Source of the DNA: Streptococcus sp. 'caviae'
GTDB lineage: Bacteria; Bacillota; Bacilli; Lactobacillales; Streptococcaceae
Direction of reading: 5' to 3'
NCBI RefSeq assembly: GCF_001937065.1
Contig: NZ_MOWR01000002.1
Span: forward strand, 186,001 to 250,000
DNA length: 64,000 bases
Part shown: positions 28,476-37,248 of the stretch, in pieces
Position numbering within the stretch: position 1 is the stretch's first letter
How the letters are laid out: every line of letters starts with the position of its first letter
The notes under the pieces: model-generated
Told to the model about the DNA's origin: nothing
Databases searched by the model: none
The model's input: only the letters and a program-made list of their open reading frames with translations
Program-made: the position numbers and the translations under genes

Positions 28476-29261
28476 ATGACTAAACATATCCATTGGGATG
28501 GCAATCTTTCGCAAGAAGGATTTGAAATTGTTAAGGGGGAAGGCGGCGTTATCGTCTGTCCAACCAAGGTTGGCTACATTATCATGACTTCAGATAAAAA
28601 GGGGCTTGAGCGTAAATTTGAAGCTAAAAAGCGCAATCGCAACAAACCAGGAGTTGTCCTCTGCGGCAGCATGGATGAGCTGCGGGCTCTTGCTCAGCTG
28701 ACGCCTGAAATTGATGCCTTCTACCAAAAACATTGGGATGAAGATATTCTTCTTGGCTGTATCCTGCCGTGGAAGCCAGAAGCTTACGAAAAATTGAAAG
28801 CTTACGGTGATGGGCGCGAAGAATTGATGACAGACGTTCGCGGAACATCTTGCTTTGTTATTAAATTCGGCGTGGCTGGCGAACAAATTGCCAAGGAAAT
28901 GTGGGAAAAAGAAGGCCGCATGGTCTATGCTTCCTCAGCTAACCCATCAGGCAAAGGAAATCGCGGTAAAGTTGAAGGTATCGGTGAGCGTATCGAGTCA
29001 ATGGTTGACCTTGTTATCGAAGCCGATGATTACGTAGCGTCTATCCAACCGGATAAAACTGTGGAAACGCGTTATGAACAAGGTGTTATGGTCTCAATGG
29101 TTGATACTGATGGTAAACTAATTCCTGAACAGGGAGCCGGCAGCCGCTCAGTAGAGCCATGCCCTGTTGTTATCCGTAAGGGGCTTGATATTGATAAAAT
29201 CATGATGCATTTATCAGACACCTTTAACTCATGGAATTACCGTCAAGGTGAGTACTATTAA
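28476..29261 (+). CDS. YrdC/Sua5/YciO-family protein
   Basis: 261 residues. The fold is recognised from GGVIVCPTKVGYIIMT at about 25-40, KKRNRNKPGVVLCGS (the KxR-type nucleotide pocket), TSCFVIKF and YASSANPSGKGN. True TsaC/Sua5 makes threonylcarbamoyl-AMP for t6A in tRNA. This protein is a divergent relative and probably a paralogue of the standard TsaC, so the substrate is uncertain. Own promoter and terminator; not part of the leu operon. Confidence 0.75.
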   Translation: MTKHIHWDGNLSQEGFEIVKGEGGVIVCPTKVGYIIMTSDKKGLERKFEAKKRNRNKPGVVLCGSMDELRALAQLTPEIDAFYQKHWDEDILLGCILPWKPEAYEKLKAYGDGREELMTDVRGTSCFVIKFGVAGEQIAKEMWEKEGRMVYASSANPSGKGNRGKVEGIGERIESMVDLVIEADDYVASIQPDKTVETRYEQGVMVSMVDTDGKLIPEQGAGSRSVEPCPVVIRKGLDIDKIMMHLSDTFNSWNYRQGEYY

Positions 29262-29266
29262 GCTGA

Positions 29267-29294
29267 AAAAGTCACTCGAAAGAGTGATTTTTTT
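29267..29294 (+). terminator. Terminator after the YrdC-like gene
   Basis: TCACTC-GAAA-GAGTGA (29272-29287) with a GAAA tetraloop, flanked by AAAA and a T run. Confidence 0.88.
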
Positions 29295-29365
29295 ATGACA
29301 GCAGCAGTCAAAAGATTTTGAAAACGGATTTTCTGTAAAATTATTGTATTTTCAAGCCATATCCA

Positions 29366-29394
29366 TTGAATTATCAGAAAAGAGAGGCTATAAT
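29366..29394 (+). promoter_or_regulatory. Aquaporin promoter
   Basis: TTGAAT (29366-29371), 17-base spacer, TATAAT (29389-29394). Confidence 0.7.
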
Positions 29395-29435
29395 AGGTTT
29401 GTATTTAAACATATCATTTAGGGAAGGACATGAAA

Positions 29436-30116
29436 ATGAAAAAATTTTTTGCTGAATTAATTGGAACGTTTATCCTTGTTTTCGCCGGTACGGGAACAGT
29501 TGTTTTTGGTAATGGCGTAGGAAGCGGAGGAGTCGGCCACCTTGGCATTGCCCTTGCTTTTGGTCTATCCATTGTGGCAGCAGCGTATTCGATCGGAGCA
29601 GTTTCAGGTGCTCACCTCAATCCGGCCGTTTCTATCGCTATGTTTGTTAACAAGCGTATGGATGCTAAAGAATTGGTCAACTACATCGTGGCACAAGTCG
29701 TTGGAGCTATTGTTGCTTCAGCAGCCGTTTTCTTCCTGATGACAAATTCAGGTATGTCTCTTGATAAGGTTGGACTTGGACAAAACGCCTTAGCAAATGG
29801 TGTCACACCTTTGGGAGGTTTTCTCTTTGAAACAATCGCAACATTTATCTTTGTTTTAGTGATTGTAACGGTGACATCTGAAAGCAAGGGAAACGGAAAA
29901 ATCGCTGGTATTGTCATTGGTCTGACTTTGACTTTGATGATCCTTATTGGTCTTAATATTACCGGCCTTTCAGTTAACCCAGCTCGCAGCTTAGCGCCTG
30001 CTCTCTTTGTCGGCGGCGAAGCGCTCAGCCAAGTTTGGATTTTCATCTGTGCACCGATTGTTGGCGGTATTCTTGCAGCGATCGTTGGAGACAAGCTTAT
30101 TGGCACAGAAGAATAA
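29436..30116 (+). CDS. MIP-family aquaporin / glycerol facilitator
   Basis: 226 residues from ATG 29436, chosen because GGAAGGA ends 7 bases upstream; the ATG at 29430 is only 1 base from it. Six membrane segments and the two pore motifs HLNPAVS and SVNPARS. The length and the lack of GlpF-type insertions suggest an AqpZ-like channel, but the residue that is His in AqpZ (12 before the second NPA) reads as Ile here, so water versus small-solute selectivity is open. Confidence 0.88.
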   Translation: MKKFFAELIGTFILVFAGTGTVVFGNGVGSGGVGHLGIALAFGLSIVAAAYSIGAVSGAHLNPAVSIAMFVNKRMDAKELVNYIVAQVVGAIVASAAVFFLMTNSGMSLDKVGLGQNALANGVTPLGGFLFETIATFIFVLVIVTVTSESKGNGKIAGIVIGLTLTLMILIGLNITGLSVNPARSLAPALFVGGEALSQVWIFICAPIVGGILAAIVGDKLIGTEE

Positions 30117-30222
30117 GATAGGATGCTGCAGCTAATAAGCTGGCTTGGTAAGACTGAGACTGCGAAAGTACAGTTTTTGTCCGCTTCCTTTTAGCCGCAC
30201 CAAATCTTTGTCTTGAAAAATT

Positions 30223-30244
30223 CGCCCCTGAGGGCGTTTTTTTT
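30223..30244 (+). terminator. Aquaporin terminator
   Basis: CGCCC-CTGA-GGGCG (30223-30236) followed by eight T. Confidence 0.85.
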
Positions 30245-30340
30245 GTTATAATAGAAACCATGAACAAACAGGAAACAATCGCAAATGGCAAACTCATGCT
30301 GGCTCAGGCAAGATCAGCCATGTTTACCTTTGATGAATGA
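30241..30340 (+). pseudogene. Broken duplicate of the msrC promoter/start fused to a dnaX fragment
   Basis: Bases 30241-30309 match 33711-33779 (promoter -10, start and first 17 codons of msrC) at about 62 of 69 positions by hand count. From the shared CTCAGGC at 30303 the sequence switches to dnaX: 30303-30331 matches 34322-34350 at 28 of 29. What is left is a 26-codon ORF (30260-30340) out of the dnaX frame. It reads as a second copy of the msrC-dnaX locus that lost about 549 bp between two CTCAGGC repeats. No function expected. Confidence 0.8.
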
Positions 30341-30414
30341 CATATTGATACAAAGCAGCAACAACTAAAAACAAGCTGCAATTTTTTTCTAGTTTTATAA
30401 GGTATAAAAATTAA

Positions 30415-30912
30415 ATGCGACATTTTTTGAAAACACATGCCTTTCTTGGATGTTTAGTTACATGCCTTGTTTATGGTGCGGTATTTTACTTTGGCTTTTG
30501 GTTTGTATATGCTTTTTCTTGGGATGGGAGTTTTTTATCAGATTTTCTGGTTCCTATCGCCTTGAATATTGGAATAGCAATTATTTACCTGTTTTATAAT
30601 ACCTTCTTGGCAAGTCCAAAAGAAGCTGATCGTTATTATTATCAAGTCTTTGAATTTTTAGCGATCTTGGCCTTCCTGATTTTAGTATGCCATGCAACAA
30701 TTGGTTTAAACACAGCTATGATTGGTTTGAAGACGAGATTTTCTCACCGTTCTTATTCAATAGCTTCTCCTTTATGGAAATTAAATTCTACCGACAGAAT
30801 TCATGTTTTAGGAGTTGAAGTTGGTTTTATCTTATTATGGCTTGCTGGCTATTTCCTGACTAAAAAAACGAGGTGGAAGCTGCCTGGAAGCGGTGGGGAA
30901 AAAGAAAAATAA
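30415..30912 (+). CDS. Unrecognised integral membrane protein
   Basis: 165 residues with four strongly hydrophobic stretches (about 8-34, 42-64, 78-102, 132-148) and a basic tail. I do not recognise the family. The region is AT-rich and the ribosome site weak (AAGGT, some distance from ATG), so expression may be low. It lies between the two copies of the msrC start, in a block that may have been inserted. A hairpin terminator follows. Confidence 0.55.
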   Translation: MRHFLKTHAFLGCLVTCLVYGAVFYFGFWFVYAFSWDGSFLSDFLVPIALNIGIAIIYLFYNTFLASPKEADRYYYQVFEFLAILAFLILVCHATIGLNTAMIGLKTRFSHRSYSIASPLWKLNSTDRIHVLGVEVGFILLWLAGYFLTKKTRWKLPGSGGEKEK

Positions 30913-30924
30913 CTTGTTAAGCGA

Positions 30925-30948
30925 ATCGCCCGTCAAGGGTGATTTTTT
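30925..30948 (+). terminator. Terminator after the membrane protein
   Basis: ATCGCCC (30925-30931) pairs with GGGTGAT (30937-30943), then six T. A TGCTATAAT extended -10 (TATAAT 30951-30956) follows at once and probably serves the methyltransferase. Confidence 0.75.
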
Positions 30949-30991
30949 GCTATAATGAAAGTGCAAATTAAAAAAATGTAGGCAGAAAAGC

Positions 30992-31141
30992 ATGACAAAA
31001 CCTTTATCAGAACTGACTTTATTAGAAAATGTACGCAGCAAGCTAAGAAAGACTGTAAGGAGAGCTACTGATGCTAAAAATAATTCTTATTCTTTTTGTT
31101 TTAGCAGTAGTAAGTTATATTCTGCTCAAGTATCTCATTAG
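30992..31141 (+). CDS. Small ORF, possibly a gene remnant
   Basis: 49 codons from ATG 30992. The first part, MTKPLSELTLLENVRSKLRK, looks like the start of a real soluble protein, but the rest runs out of frame into the methyltransferase gene and is Ser-rich nonsense in appearance. It may be the 5' stub of a gene cut off by a rearrangement, or a short upstream ORF coupled to the methyltransferase. Confidence 0.25.
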   Translation: MTKPLSELTLLENVRSKLRKTVRRATDAKNNSYSFCFSSSKLYSAQVSH

Positions 31142-31697
31142 CCAGTCCAAACATCCGTCAGGTTTTGTTGGCAGGATCATGATGAGGATTTGGAATAAGG
31201 CATACTTACCCATGGCACAATGGGCTTTGTCAGTGCTTCCTAAAAAATCTTATGAGAATATTTTGGATATTGGGGTTGGAAATGGAGCGTCGACTGCCTA
31301 CCTTGGCCAACTTTTCCCAAATAGCCAAGTCAAGGGCTTGGACATCTCTACAGAGGCTATTTCCCAAGCTCAGCAGCGTTACCGGCAAGAAAACATCACT
31401 TTTGAAGTCATGGATGTCAGTCAGCTGGCTTATCCTGATAATTCCTTTGCCCTTATCTGTGCCTTCCAGACGCATTTTCATTGGCCAGATTTGACTCAGG
31501 CAATGCTTGAAATCAAGCGCGTGCTGACAAATGATGGGCTCTTCCTCATAGCTTGCGAGCAAAGCAAAATCAATTATTATTTGCCAGACTTGAAAGAAAG
31601 AGACGCTTTTGTCAATTATTTGACTAAAATAGGCCTGCGTTTGCTGGATGATCAAAGGCAGGCAGCTTGGGTTTGCTATATGGTTGCCAGACAGTAA
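31071..31697 (+). CDS. Class I SAM-dependent methyltransferase
   Basis: 208 residues. A hydrophobic N-terminus (about 2-20) suggests membrane attachment. The SAM site ILDIGVGNGAST is near residue 64, followed by VKGLDIS (acidic ribose-binding residue), VMDVSQLAYPDNSF and IKRVLTNDGLFLIA: a Methyltransf_11-type domain. Substrate unknown. SD AAGGAGA lies 9 bases upstream. Confidence 0.85.
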   Translation: MLKIILILFVLAVVSYILLKYLISQSKHPSGFVGRIMMRIWNKAYLPMAQWALSVLPKKSYENILDIGVGNGASTAYLGQLFPNSQVKGLDISTEAISQAQQRYRQENITFEVMDVSQLAYPDNSFALICAFQTHFHWPDLTQAMLEIKRVLTNDGLFLIACEQSKINYYLPDLKERDAFVNYLTKIGLRLLDDQRQAAWVCYMVARQ

Positions 31698-31837
31698 TCA
31701 CTAATTGAACTATTTTGTGTTAAAAGATGAAGGTCTGTTCTTTGGTTTTAGTCTCTTAAATTACTTGTTTATTTTTCGGAAGTCATTCACCTTATTTTAG
31801 GGTATAATAACAAAAATTGATGAATGAGGAGATTGCA

Positions 31838-32881
31838 ATGATAGAAAATGAACAGTTAAAAGGGCGTTATTATAAGGCTTTGCTGGAACGAGACAAGCAG
31901 TTTGACGGGATTTTCTTTGTGGCTATTAAGACAACGGGAATTTTCTGTCATGCGACCTGTCGAGCCAGAAAGCCCAAGTTTGAAAATTGTGTTTTTTACG
32001 AAAAAGCAGAAGAAGCACTTCTGGCTGGCTATCGTCCCTGCAAAATCTGTCAACCTCTGTCATTTCCGCATCAGCTTCCCGAAGAAGTTAGACTGCTCGT
32101 AGCGGCTGTTGAAGCCAAACCTGAGAAGCGATGGAGGGAAGAAGATTTCAAGAAGCTGGGTATTCATTCGGCGACTGCTCGACGGAAATTCAAGGAGGTT
32201 TACGATATGACCTTTGTTCAATACGCGCGTGCCCGTCGGATGGGACTGGCTTTTAAAAATATCGAGGATGGACAGACAGTCATTGAGCAGCAGCTAGCCA
32301 TGGGCTATCAATCACCTAGCGGTTTTAATGACGCTTTCAGTCATATTATGGGAAACCCAGCGAAAAAAACAACGGTTAAAGTACTGACAGCTAGCTTTAT
32401 CACGACACCAATTGGACGGATGCTGGCCTTGGCAGACGAGGCTTATCTCTATCTCTTGGAATTCGACAATCGGCGAGGCCTGGAAAGAGAAATCGAGCGG
32501 TTGCGCAGCAGACTGAATGCAAGAATCATCCACGGAAGCAATACTCTTTTACAGCAATTGGAACAAGAGCTGGCTGCTTATTTTTCCGGAACCTTTACAG
32601 GTTTTACCATTCCTTTGCACCTTAGCGGTTCAGCCTTTCAGCGGGCGGTCTGGGACTTGCTCCGTAAGATTCCGCTTGGAGAAACTCTTACCTATAAAGA
32701 TTTAGCTCTAGCGTTAGGTGATGTCAATAAGGTCAGAGCTGTCGGCAATGCTAACGGAGCCAATCAGATTGCTATTTTGATTCCCTGCCACCGCGTTATT
32801 GCCAGTGACGGCAGTCTGGGCGGTTATGGCGGCGGAACGGAGCGCAAAAAATATCTGCTGGAACTGGAGAAAAAAATTTAA
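31838..32881 (+). CDS. ada: Ada-type bifunctional DNA-methyl repair protein and regulator
   Basis: 347 residues from ATG 31838 (GAGGAG 6 bases upstream; ATG 31817 lacks an SD). Domains: N-terminal zinc/phosphotriester domain with Cys37, Cys41, Cys68, Cys71; AraC-type helix-turn-helix at about 85-180; C-terminal O6-methylguanine methyltransferase with IPCHRV (Cys about 317). Cys methylation at the zinc site would turn it into an activator, by analogy with E. coli Ada. A -10 TATAAT is at 31803-31808. Confidence 0.93.
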   Translation: MIENEQLKGRYYKALLERDKQFDGIFFVAIKTTGIFCHATCRARKPKFENCVFYEKAEEALLAGYRPCKICQPLSFPHQLPEEVRLLVAAVEAKPEKRWREEDFKKLGIHSATARRKFKEVYDMTFVQYARARRMGLAFKNIEDGQTVIEQQLAMGYQSPSGFNDAFSHIMGNPAKKTTVKVLTASFITTPIGRMLALADEAYLYLLEFDNRRGLEREIERLRSRLNARIIHGSNTLLQQLEQELAAYFSGTFTGFTIPLHLSGSAFQRAVWDLLRKIPLGETLTYKDLALALGDVNKVRAVGNANGANQIAILIPCHRVIASDGSLGGYGGGTERKKYLLELEKKI

Positions 32882-32904
32882 AAAACATGACTGGGAGAAA
32901 ATTC

Positions 32905-33525
32905 ATGAAAACATTATTCCTATGCTCTTATTTTGCAAAAGTGCGGCCTTTATTTGCAGATTTTGTCGCTCAGCACAAACTGGCAAAGAAAGTGCTTTTC
33001 ATTCCCACGGCTGGAAATGTAGAAGAGTATACAGATTATATTGATGAGGGTAAGGCGGTTTTTGCAGATTTGCAATTTGACATTGACTTGCTGGATATAG
33101 CAGAAGCAACAGAGGCTGAGGTGCGGGAAAAGATTGTACAAACGCCTTGTCTCTATATTTCAGGCGGTAATACTTTTTATCTCTTGCAGGAATTAAAAAG
33201 AAAGAATTTACTGCCTCTGATTCGTGAACGAATCGACCAAGGTCTGGTTTATATCAGCGAATCAGCTGGTGCTATTATTGCCTCCAGTGATATTTCTTAC
33301 AGCCAAATCATGGATGATAAGCATCTGGCACCTGATTTGACGGATTATGCTGCCTTGGGTCTAGTTGATTTTTCTGTCCTGCCGCATTGGGAAGAATTTC
33401 CCTTTGAAGAAGCCAGCGAGCAGACATCAGAAGCTTACGGCGGACAGTTAAACCTTCTTAAGCTGACCAACAGTCAAACTGTGCTGGTGGAAGATGAGCA
33501 ATATAGGATTGAAACTGCTCACTAA
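32905..33525 (+). CDS. Peptidase S51 family protein (dipeptidase E-like)
   Basis: 206 residues from ATG 32905, which has GGGAGA upstream; an in-frame ATG at 32887 adds six residues and lacks an SD. Family motifs: FIPTAGNVE, ISGGNTFYLL and the nucleophile elbow SESAGAI with the catalytic Ser; later LPHWEEF supplies the His. Relatives cleave Asp-X dipeptides or have related hydrolase roles. It follows ada closely and may share its transcript. Confidence 0.88.
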   Translation: MKTLFLCSYFAKVRPLFADFVAQHKLAKKVLFIPTAGNVEEYTDYIDEGKAVFADLQFDIDLLDIAEATEAEVREKIVQTPCLYISGGNTFYLLQELKRKNLLPLIRERIDQGLVYISESAGAIIASSDISYSQIMDDKHLAPDLTDYAALGLVDFSVLPHWEEFPFEEASEQTSEAYGGQLNLLKLTNSQTVLVEDEQYRIETAH

Positions 33526-33549
33526 ACGTGTTTTTTTAATATAAATCAG

Positions 33550-33578
33550 GATTGGAGAAAAAGGCCAATCTTCTTTTT
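33550..33578 (+). terminator. Terminator after the S51 peptidase gene
   Basis: GATTGG (33550-33555) pairs with CCAATC (33565-33570), then TTCTTTTT. Confidence 0.75.
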
Positions 33579-33729
33579 ATAGTTATTTAAGCAGTTAAGA
33601 CATTCTCAAAAGTTCATCTTTTGCTAACTTTAACCTTACAGAACAGCTAGTAAAAAATGATTTCTGTTATCTCAATCAAAGTTTTCTTAGTATTCGCTCC
33701 CAAAGCTGTTTTTTGTTATAATAGAAACT

Positions 33730-34227
33730 ATGAACAAACAAGAAAAAATCGCAAATTACAACCTTATGCTGGCTCAGGCTAAAGCGCTTTTTGCTAATGA
33801 GCGTAATGCACTTGCCAATCTGGCTAACGCCAGTGCGCTTTTAAAACAGACCTTGTCTAATTCCGTTTTTACAGGATTTTATCTGTTTGATGGAACCGAG
33901 CTTGTTTTGGGGCCTTTTCAGGGTAAGGTATCCTGTGTTCGTATTGCGCTGGGTAAGGGCGTCTGCGGAGAATCTGCTCAGCAAAACCAAACGCTCATTG
34001 TGGATGATGTCACTGAGCATGCTAACTATATAGCCTGTGATTCAGCTGCCATGAGTGAGATTGTGGTGCCTATGGCAGCAGATGGACAAATGGTCGGTGT
34101 GCTTGATTTGGATTCTCATTTGAAAGCTGATTATGATGCTGTCGATCAGGAATATTTGGAAGCTTTTGTTGCTGAGCTGATTAAGGCAAGCGATTGGAAT
34201 TTTGACATGTTTGGAGTGAAAAACTAA
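33730..34227 (+). CDS. msrC: Free methionine-(R)-sulfoxide reductase, GAF domain
   Basis: 165 residues, a single GAF domain of the fRMsr (YebR) type. Signature cysteines appear in [18 protein letters not shown] and [15 protein letters not shown]; these form the redox centre that reduces free Met-R-sulfoxide. An extended -10 TGTTATAAT lies just upstream. The stop TAA shares its last base with the dnaX start (TAATG), so the two are translationally coupled. The first 17 codons are duplicated at 30260. Confidence 0.9.
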   Translation: MNKQEKIANYNLMLAQAKALFANERNALANLANASALLKQTLSNSVFTGFYLFDGTELVLGPFQGKVSCVRIALGKGVCGESAQQNQTLIVDDVTEHANYIACDSAAMSEIVVPMAADGQMVGVLDLDSHLKADYDAVDQEYLEAFVAELIKASDWNFDMFGVKN

Positions 34228-35894
34228 TGTATCAAGCGCTTTATCGGAAGTATCGCAGCCAGACTTTTGATGAGATGGTTGGGCAGGAAGTTGTGGCAAC
34301 GACCTTAAAGCAGGCGGTTGCCTCAGGCAAGATCAGCCATGCTTACCTTTTTTCGGGGCCTAGGGGAACAGGAAAAACCAGTGCCGCCAAGATTTTTGCC
34401 AAGGCCATGAACTGTCCTCATCAAAAAGACGGGGAACCCTGCAATCAGTGTGATATCTGCCACGATATTACCAATGGAAGTCTTGAAGATGTCATCGAAA
34501 TTGATGCGGCTTCAAACAATGGCGTTGATGAAATCCGGGAAATCCGTGACAAGTCAACCTATGCGCCTAGCCGTGCCACTTACAAGGTTTACATCATTGA
34601 TGAAGTTCATATGCTGTCTGCCGGTGCCTTCAATGCTCTGTTAAAAACGCTTGAAGAACCGACGGAAAATGTCGTTTTTATTCTGGCGACAACTGAATTG
34701 CATAAGATTCCTGCCACCATTTTGTCACGGGTACAGCGTTTTGAGTTTAAAACAATCAAGACCAAGGCTATTGAGGAACATTTGGCAGGGATTCTTCAAA
34801 AAGAAGGGGTTACCTTTGATGAAGAAGCTCTCAGCTTGATTGCTAAACGTGCTGAAGGCGGAATGCGGGATGCGCTCTCTATCTTGGATCAGGCTCTCAG
34901 CCTGACTGCCAATCAGCAGGTGTCGCTGGAAATAGCTGAGGAAATTACCGGCAGCATCAGTCTGAATGCTTTGGATCATTATGTGGCAGACCTCTTGAAT
35001 CATGATACCAGTCAGGCTTTGAATGATCTGGAGGTTATTTTTGACAGCGGCAAAAGCATGAGCCGTTTTGCGACAGACTTGCTCAATTATCTCCGAGATA
35101 TTTTGGTTGTTCAGTCAGGCGGTGAAAATACGCATCAAGGGAAGGCCTTTCAGGATAATTTATCCCTGTCGCAGGATGCTGTTTTCAAAATGATTGATGT
35201 CGTGACTAAGAGCCTGCCGGAAATAAAAAATGGAACGCATCCTAAAATCTATGCGGAAATGATGACCATTCGCCTGAGTGAAGAGGAAAAAGAAGCGCAG
35301 ACACAGGAACTTCCAGCCAACATTGCTCAGGAAATTGACGAATTAAAAGCAGAAGTTAAAGAGTTAAAACAAGCGCTGCAGTCTGTTAAAAAAGCAGACC
35401 CTGCCAAGGAACCTCAGGTACAAAAGACCAAGACTTTCCGCTACAAGGTAGATAAGGAAAAGGTTATGACCATCATGCAGGAAACAGTGGCAGACAGCCA
35501 GAAGTCCCGCCAATATCTGGATGCTCTGAAAAGCTCTTGGAATGAGATCTTAGACAGTATCTCATTCCAGGATCGTGCTCTTTTGATGGGGTCTGAACCT
35601 GTCCTTGCCAACAGTGAAAATGCGATTTTAGCTTTTGATGCTGCTTTTAATGCCGAGCAGGTCATGAAGCGTTCCAATCTAAACGACATATTTGGCAATA
35701 TCATGAGTCAGGCGTCTGGTTTTTCGCCTAAAATAATGGCTGTCCCGCGGGCTGATTTCAATGCTATCCGCAGTGAATTTGCCCAGAGCATCAAAGCCAA
35801 TAAGACTGACCAAGAAAAGACTGAAAAAGAAGCTGATTTTATTCCGGAAGGTTTTGACTTCTTGGCAGATAAGATTAGTCTGGAAGAAGAATGA
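34227..35894 (+). CDS. dnaX: DNA polymerase III subunit gamma/tau
   Basis: 555 residues; clamp-loader ATPase. Walker A GPRGTGKTS at 44-52, zinc-binding Cys63/72/75/78, Walker B IIDEVHMLS, SRC-type motif LSRVQRFEF; the C-terminal part (from about 370) is a charged linker and tau region. I saw no obvious frameshift signal that would yield a separate gamma. Followed by a strong terminator. Confidence 0.96.
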   Translation: MYQALYRKYRSQTFDEMVGQEVVATTLKQAVASGKISHAYLFSGPRGTGKTSAAKIFAKAMNCPHQKDGEPCNQCDICHDITNGSLEDVIEIDAASNNGVDEIREIRDKSTYAPSRATYKVYIIDEVHMLSAGAFNALLKTLEEPTENVVFILATTELHKIPATILSRVQRFEFKTIKTKAIEEHLAGILQKEGVTFDEEALSLIAKRAEGGMRDALSILDQALSLTANQQVSLEIAEEITGSISLNALDHYVADLLNHDTSQALNDLEVIFDSGKSMSRFATDLLNYLRDILVVQSGGENTHQGKAFQDNLSLSQDAVFKMIDVVTKSLPEIKNGTHPKIYAEMMTIRLSEEEKEAQTQELPANIAQEIDELKAEVKELKQALQSVKKADPAKEPQVQKTKTFRYKVDKEKVMTIMQETVADSQKSRQYLDALKSSWNEILDSISFQDRALLMGSEPVLANSENAILAFDAAFNAEQVMKRSNLNDIFGNIMSQASGFSPKIMAVPRADFNAIRSEFAQSIKANKTDQEKTEKEADFIPEGFDFLADKISLEEE

Positions 35895-35970
35895 GGAGAA
35901 CCTGTACATCTGTTTGTGAAACAAAGCAGACTCAGCCCAAAGCTGCTGGACAGGGCTGAGTGACATGTAC

Positions 35971-36008
35971 AAAAGCCGGTGAATATTTTGGAATTCACCG
36001 GCTTTTTT
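35971..36008 (+). terminator. dnaX terminator
   Basis: AAAAGCCGGTGAAT pairs perfectly with ATTCACCGGCTTTT around an 8-base loop, followed by T; symmetric enough to work both ways. Confidence 0.9.
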
Positions 36009-36099
36009 GCGTATATTAATCTATTTTAATCTATGAAAATACGGAATAGGGTGTATGCTTTGAGCGAAGACCAGAAACACGGCATGATGTACAATCTTT

Positions 36100-36128
36100 T
36101 TGTATCAGTTCTCTTTTTCTGGTACAAT
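36100..36128 (+). promoter_or_regulatory. Promoter abutting the DUF3272-like gene
   Basis: TTGTAT (36100-36105), 17-base spacer, TACAAT (36123-36128). The expected start point, 7 bases on, is the A of ATG 36135, which would make the mRNA leaderless. Confidence 0.5.
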
Positions 36129-36134
36129 AAGGAT

Positions 36135-36329
36135 ATGTTAAAACAAGACTTTGCTGTCATGGTGCTGATAACCGTGACTGAAACGATTTTTTTGAACAAT
36201 GCCGTTTTAGACGGCCAGTATTTTTGGGCCGGCTTTTGGGGGCTTTTGCTGTTTCGCAGTCTGCGCAAGACCTATCTCATCACTAAGTTTACCAAGGCTG
36301 TGCTGGCGGCTACCAAGAAGAAAGACTGA
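36135..36329 (+). CDS. Small membrane protein, DUF3272-like
   Basis: 64 residues from ATG 36135 with two hydrophobic segments (about 6-22 and 28-42) and a basic C-terminus ending KAVLAATKKKD. I believe it resembles a streptococcus-specific family (DUF3272). A longer frame from ATG 36033 adds 34 residues that would be coded across a good promoter, so the short form is preferred. It ends 20 bases inside the convergent birA gene. Confidence 0.6.
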   Translation: MLKQDFAVMVLITVTETIFLNNAVLDGQYFWAGFWGLLLFRSLRKTYLITKFTKAVLAATKKKD

Positions 36330-37248
36330 TTTCTCCGCTGTTAAGGATTTTTTCTTCCCCATTTTCCAGCTGGACAATGAGCTGTCCTGAGTCAGTGATA
36401 TCTACAGCTGTTCCTCTGTAAGCAACATCATTTTCAACAAAGGTCACTTGTCTGTCTAAGACGAGTGATTTTTCTTTGTAAACTTTAATCAGATCAGCCT
36501 TAGGAATATTAAAGAAAATATTCCAGATTTCAGAAATGAGCTCATTGCGCGTGATGGTGGGCTTTTCTGAGAAAAGACTGGCTGCCTTGCTCTGCAGTTC
36601 TTCAGGAAAATCAGTGACATGAAAATTGATGCCCATACCGATGATGACGTCTGTAATGAGCCCGGTTTCAATGGAAGAGACAGCTTCAGTCAAAATCCCG
36701 GCGATCTTTTTACCGTTTAAGTAAATGTCATTAACCCATTTAATTTCAGGATCAATGCCGGTCAGCCTTGAAATGGCCTTTACAAGACTGGAAGCCACCA
36801 TGAGCGTATAGGCAGGCAGTTCTTTAAAGGGCAGGTTGGGACGCAGGTGCAGGGACATGTAAATTCCCCCCGTTTCAGGGGTGAAAAACTGCCGGCTGAA
36901 GCGCCCTCTGGCAGCTTTCTGGCTGGGAGCCAAATAAAGAGCCGGCACGGGATCGCCTTTTTCCATTCCAGCCTTAGCGTCTAACTGGGTAGAGGTGCTT
37001 TTTTCATTGAAAAAGACCTTTAGCCCGGTTGCTTTTTCAATTTCATCCGGCAAAAAAAGATCACCCGAGATTAAGCGATACCCCCTGTTCTTAACAGACT
37101 CGATCACAAGTCCCTTACCTTCTAAAGTCTGGATAGCCTTCCAGACAGCTGTCCGAGAAATATCGAGTTCTTTTCCCAAAACCTCTCCTGTTACAAAATC
37201 ATCAGCCTGAGCCAATACCTGATAAATTTTCTCATAAGTTTTCATCAT
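36310..37248 (-). CDS. birA: Biotin operon repressor / biotin-protein ligase BirA
   Basis: 312 residues. N-terminal winged helix (VTGEVLGKELDISRTAVWKAI, about 17-37), then the ligase domain with the GRGR-like loop AARGRFSRQF, KWVNDIYLNGKKIAGIL (Lys for biotinyl-AMP) and a C-terminal SH3-like domain. It links biotin to acetyl-CoA carboxylase and may repress biotin uptake genes. Two adjacent ATG codons make the exact start uncertain by one residue; GAGG lies upstream. An extended -10 (TGCTACAAT, minus strand, 37290-37282) is a probable promoter. Confidence 0.93.
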   Translation of the reverse strand: MMKTYEKIYQVLAQADDFVTGEVLGKELDISRTAVWKAIQTLEGKGLVIESVKNRGYRLISGDLFLPDEIEKATGLKVFFNEKSTSTQLDAKAGMEKGDPVPALYLAPSQKAARGRFSRQFFTPETGGIYMSLHLRPNLPFKELPAYTLMVASSLVKAISRLTGIDPEIKWVNDIYLNGKKIAGILTEAVSSIETGLITDVIIGMGINFHVTDFPEELQSKAASLFSEKPTITRNELISEIWNIFFNIPKADLIKVYKEKSLVLDRQVTFVENDVAYRGTAVDITDSGQLIVQLENGEEKILNSGEISLSSW

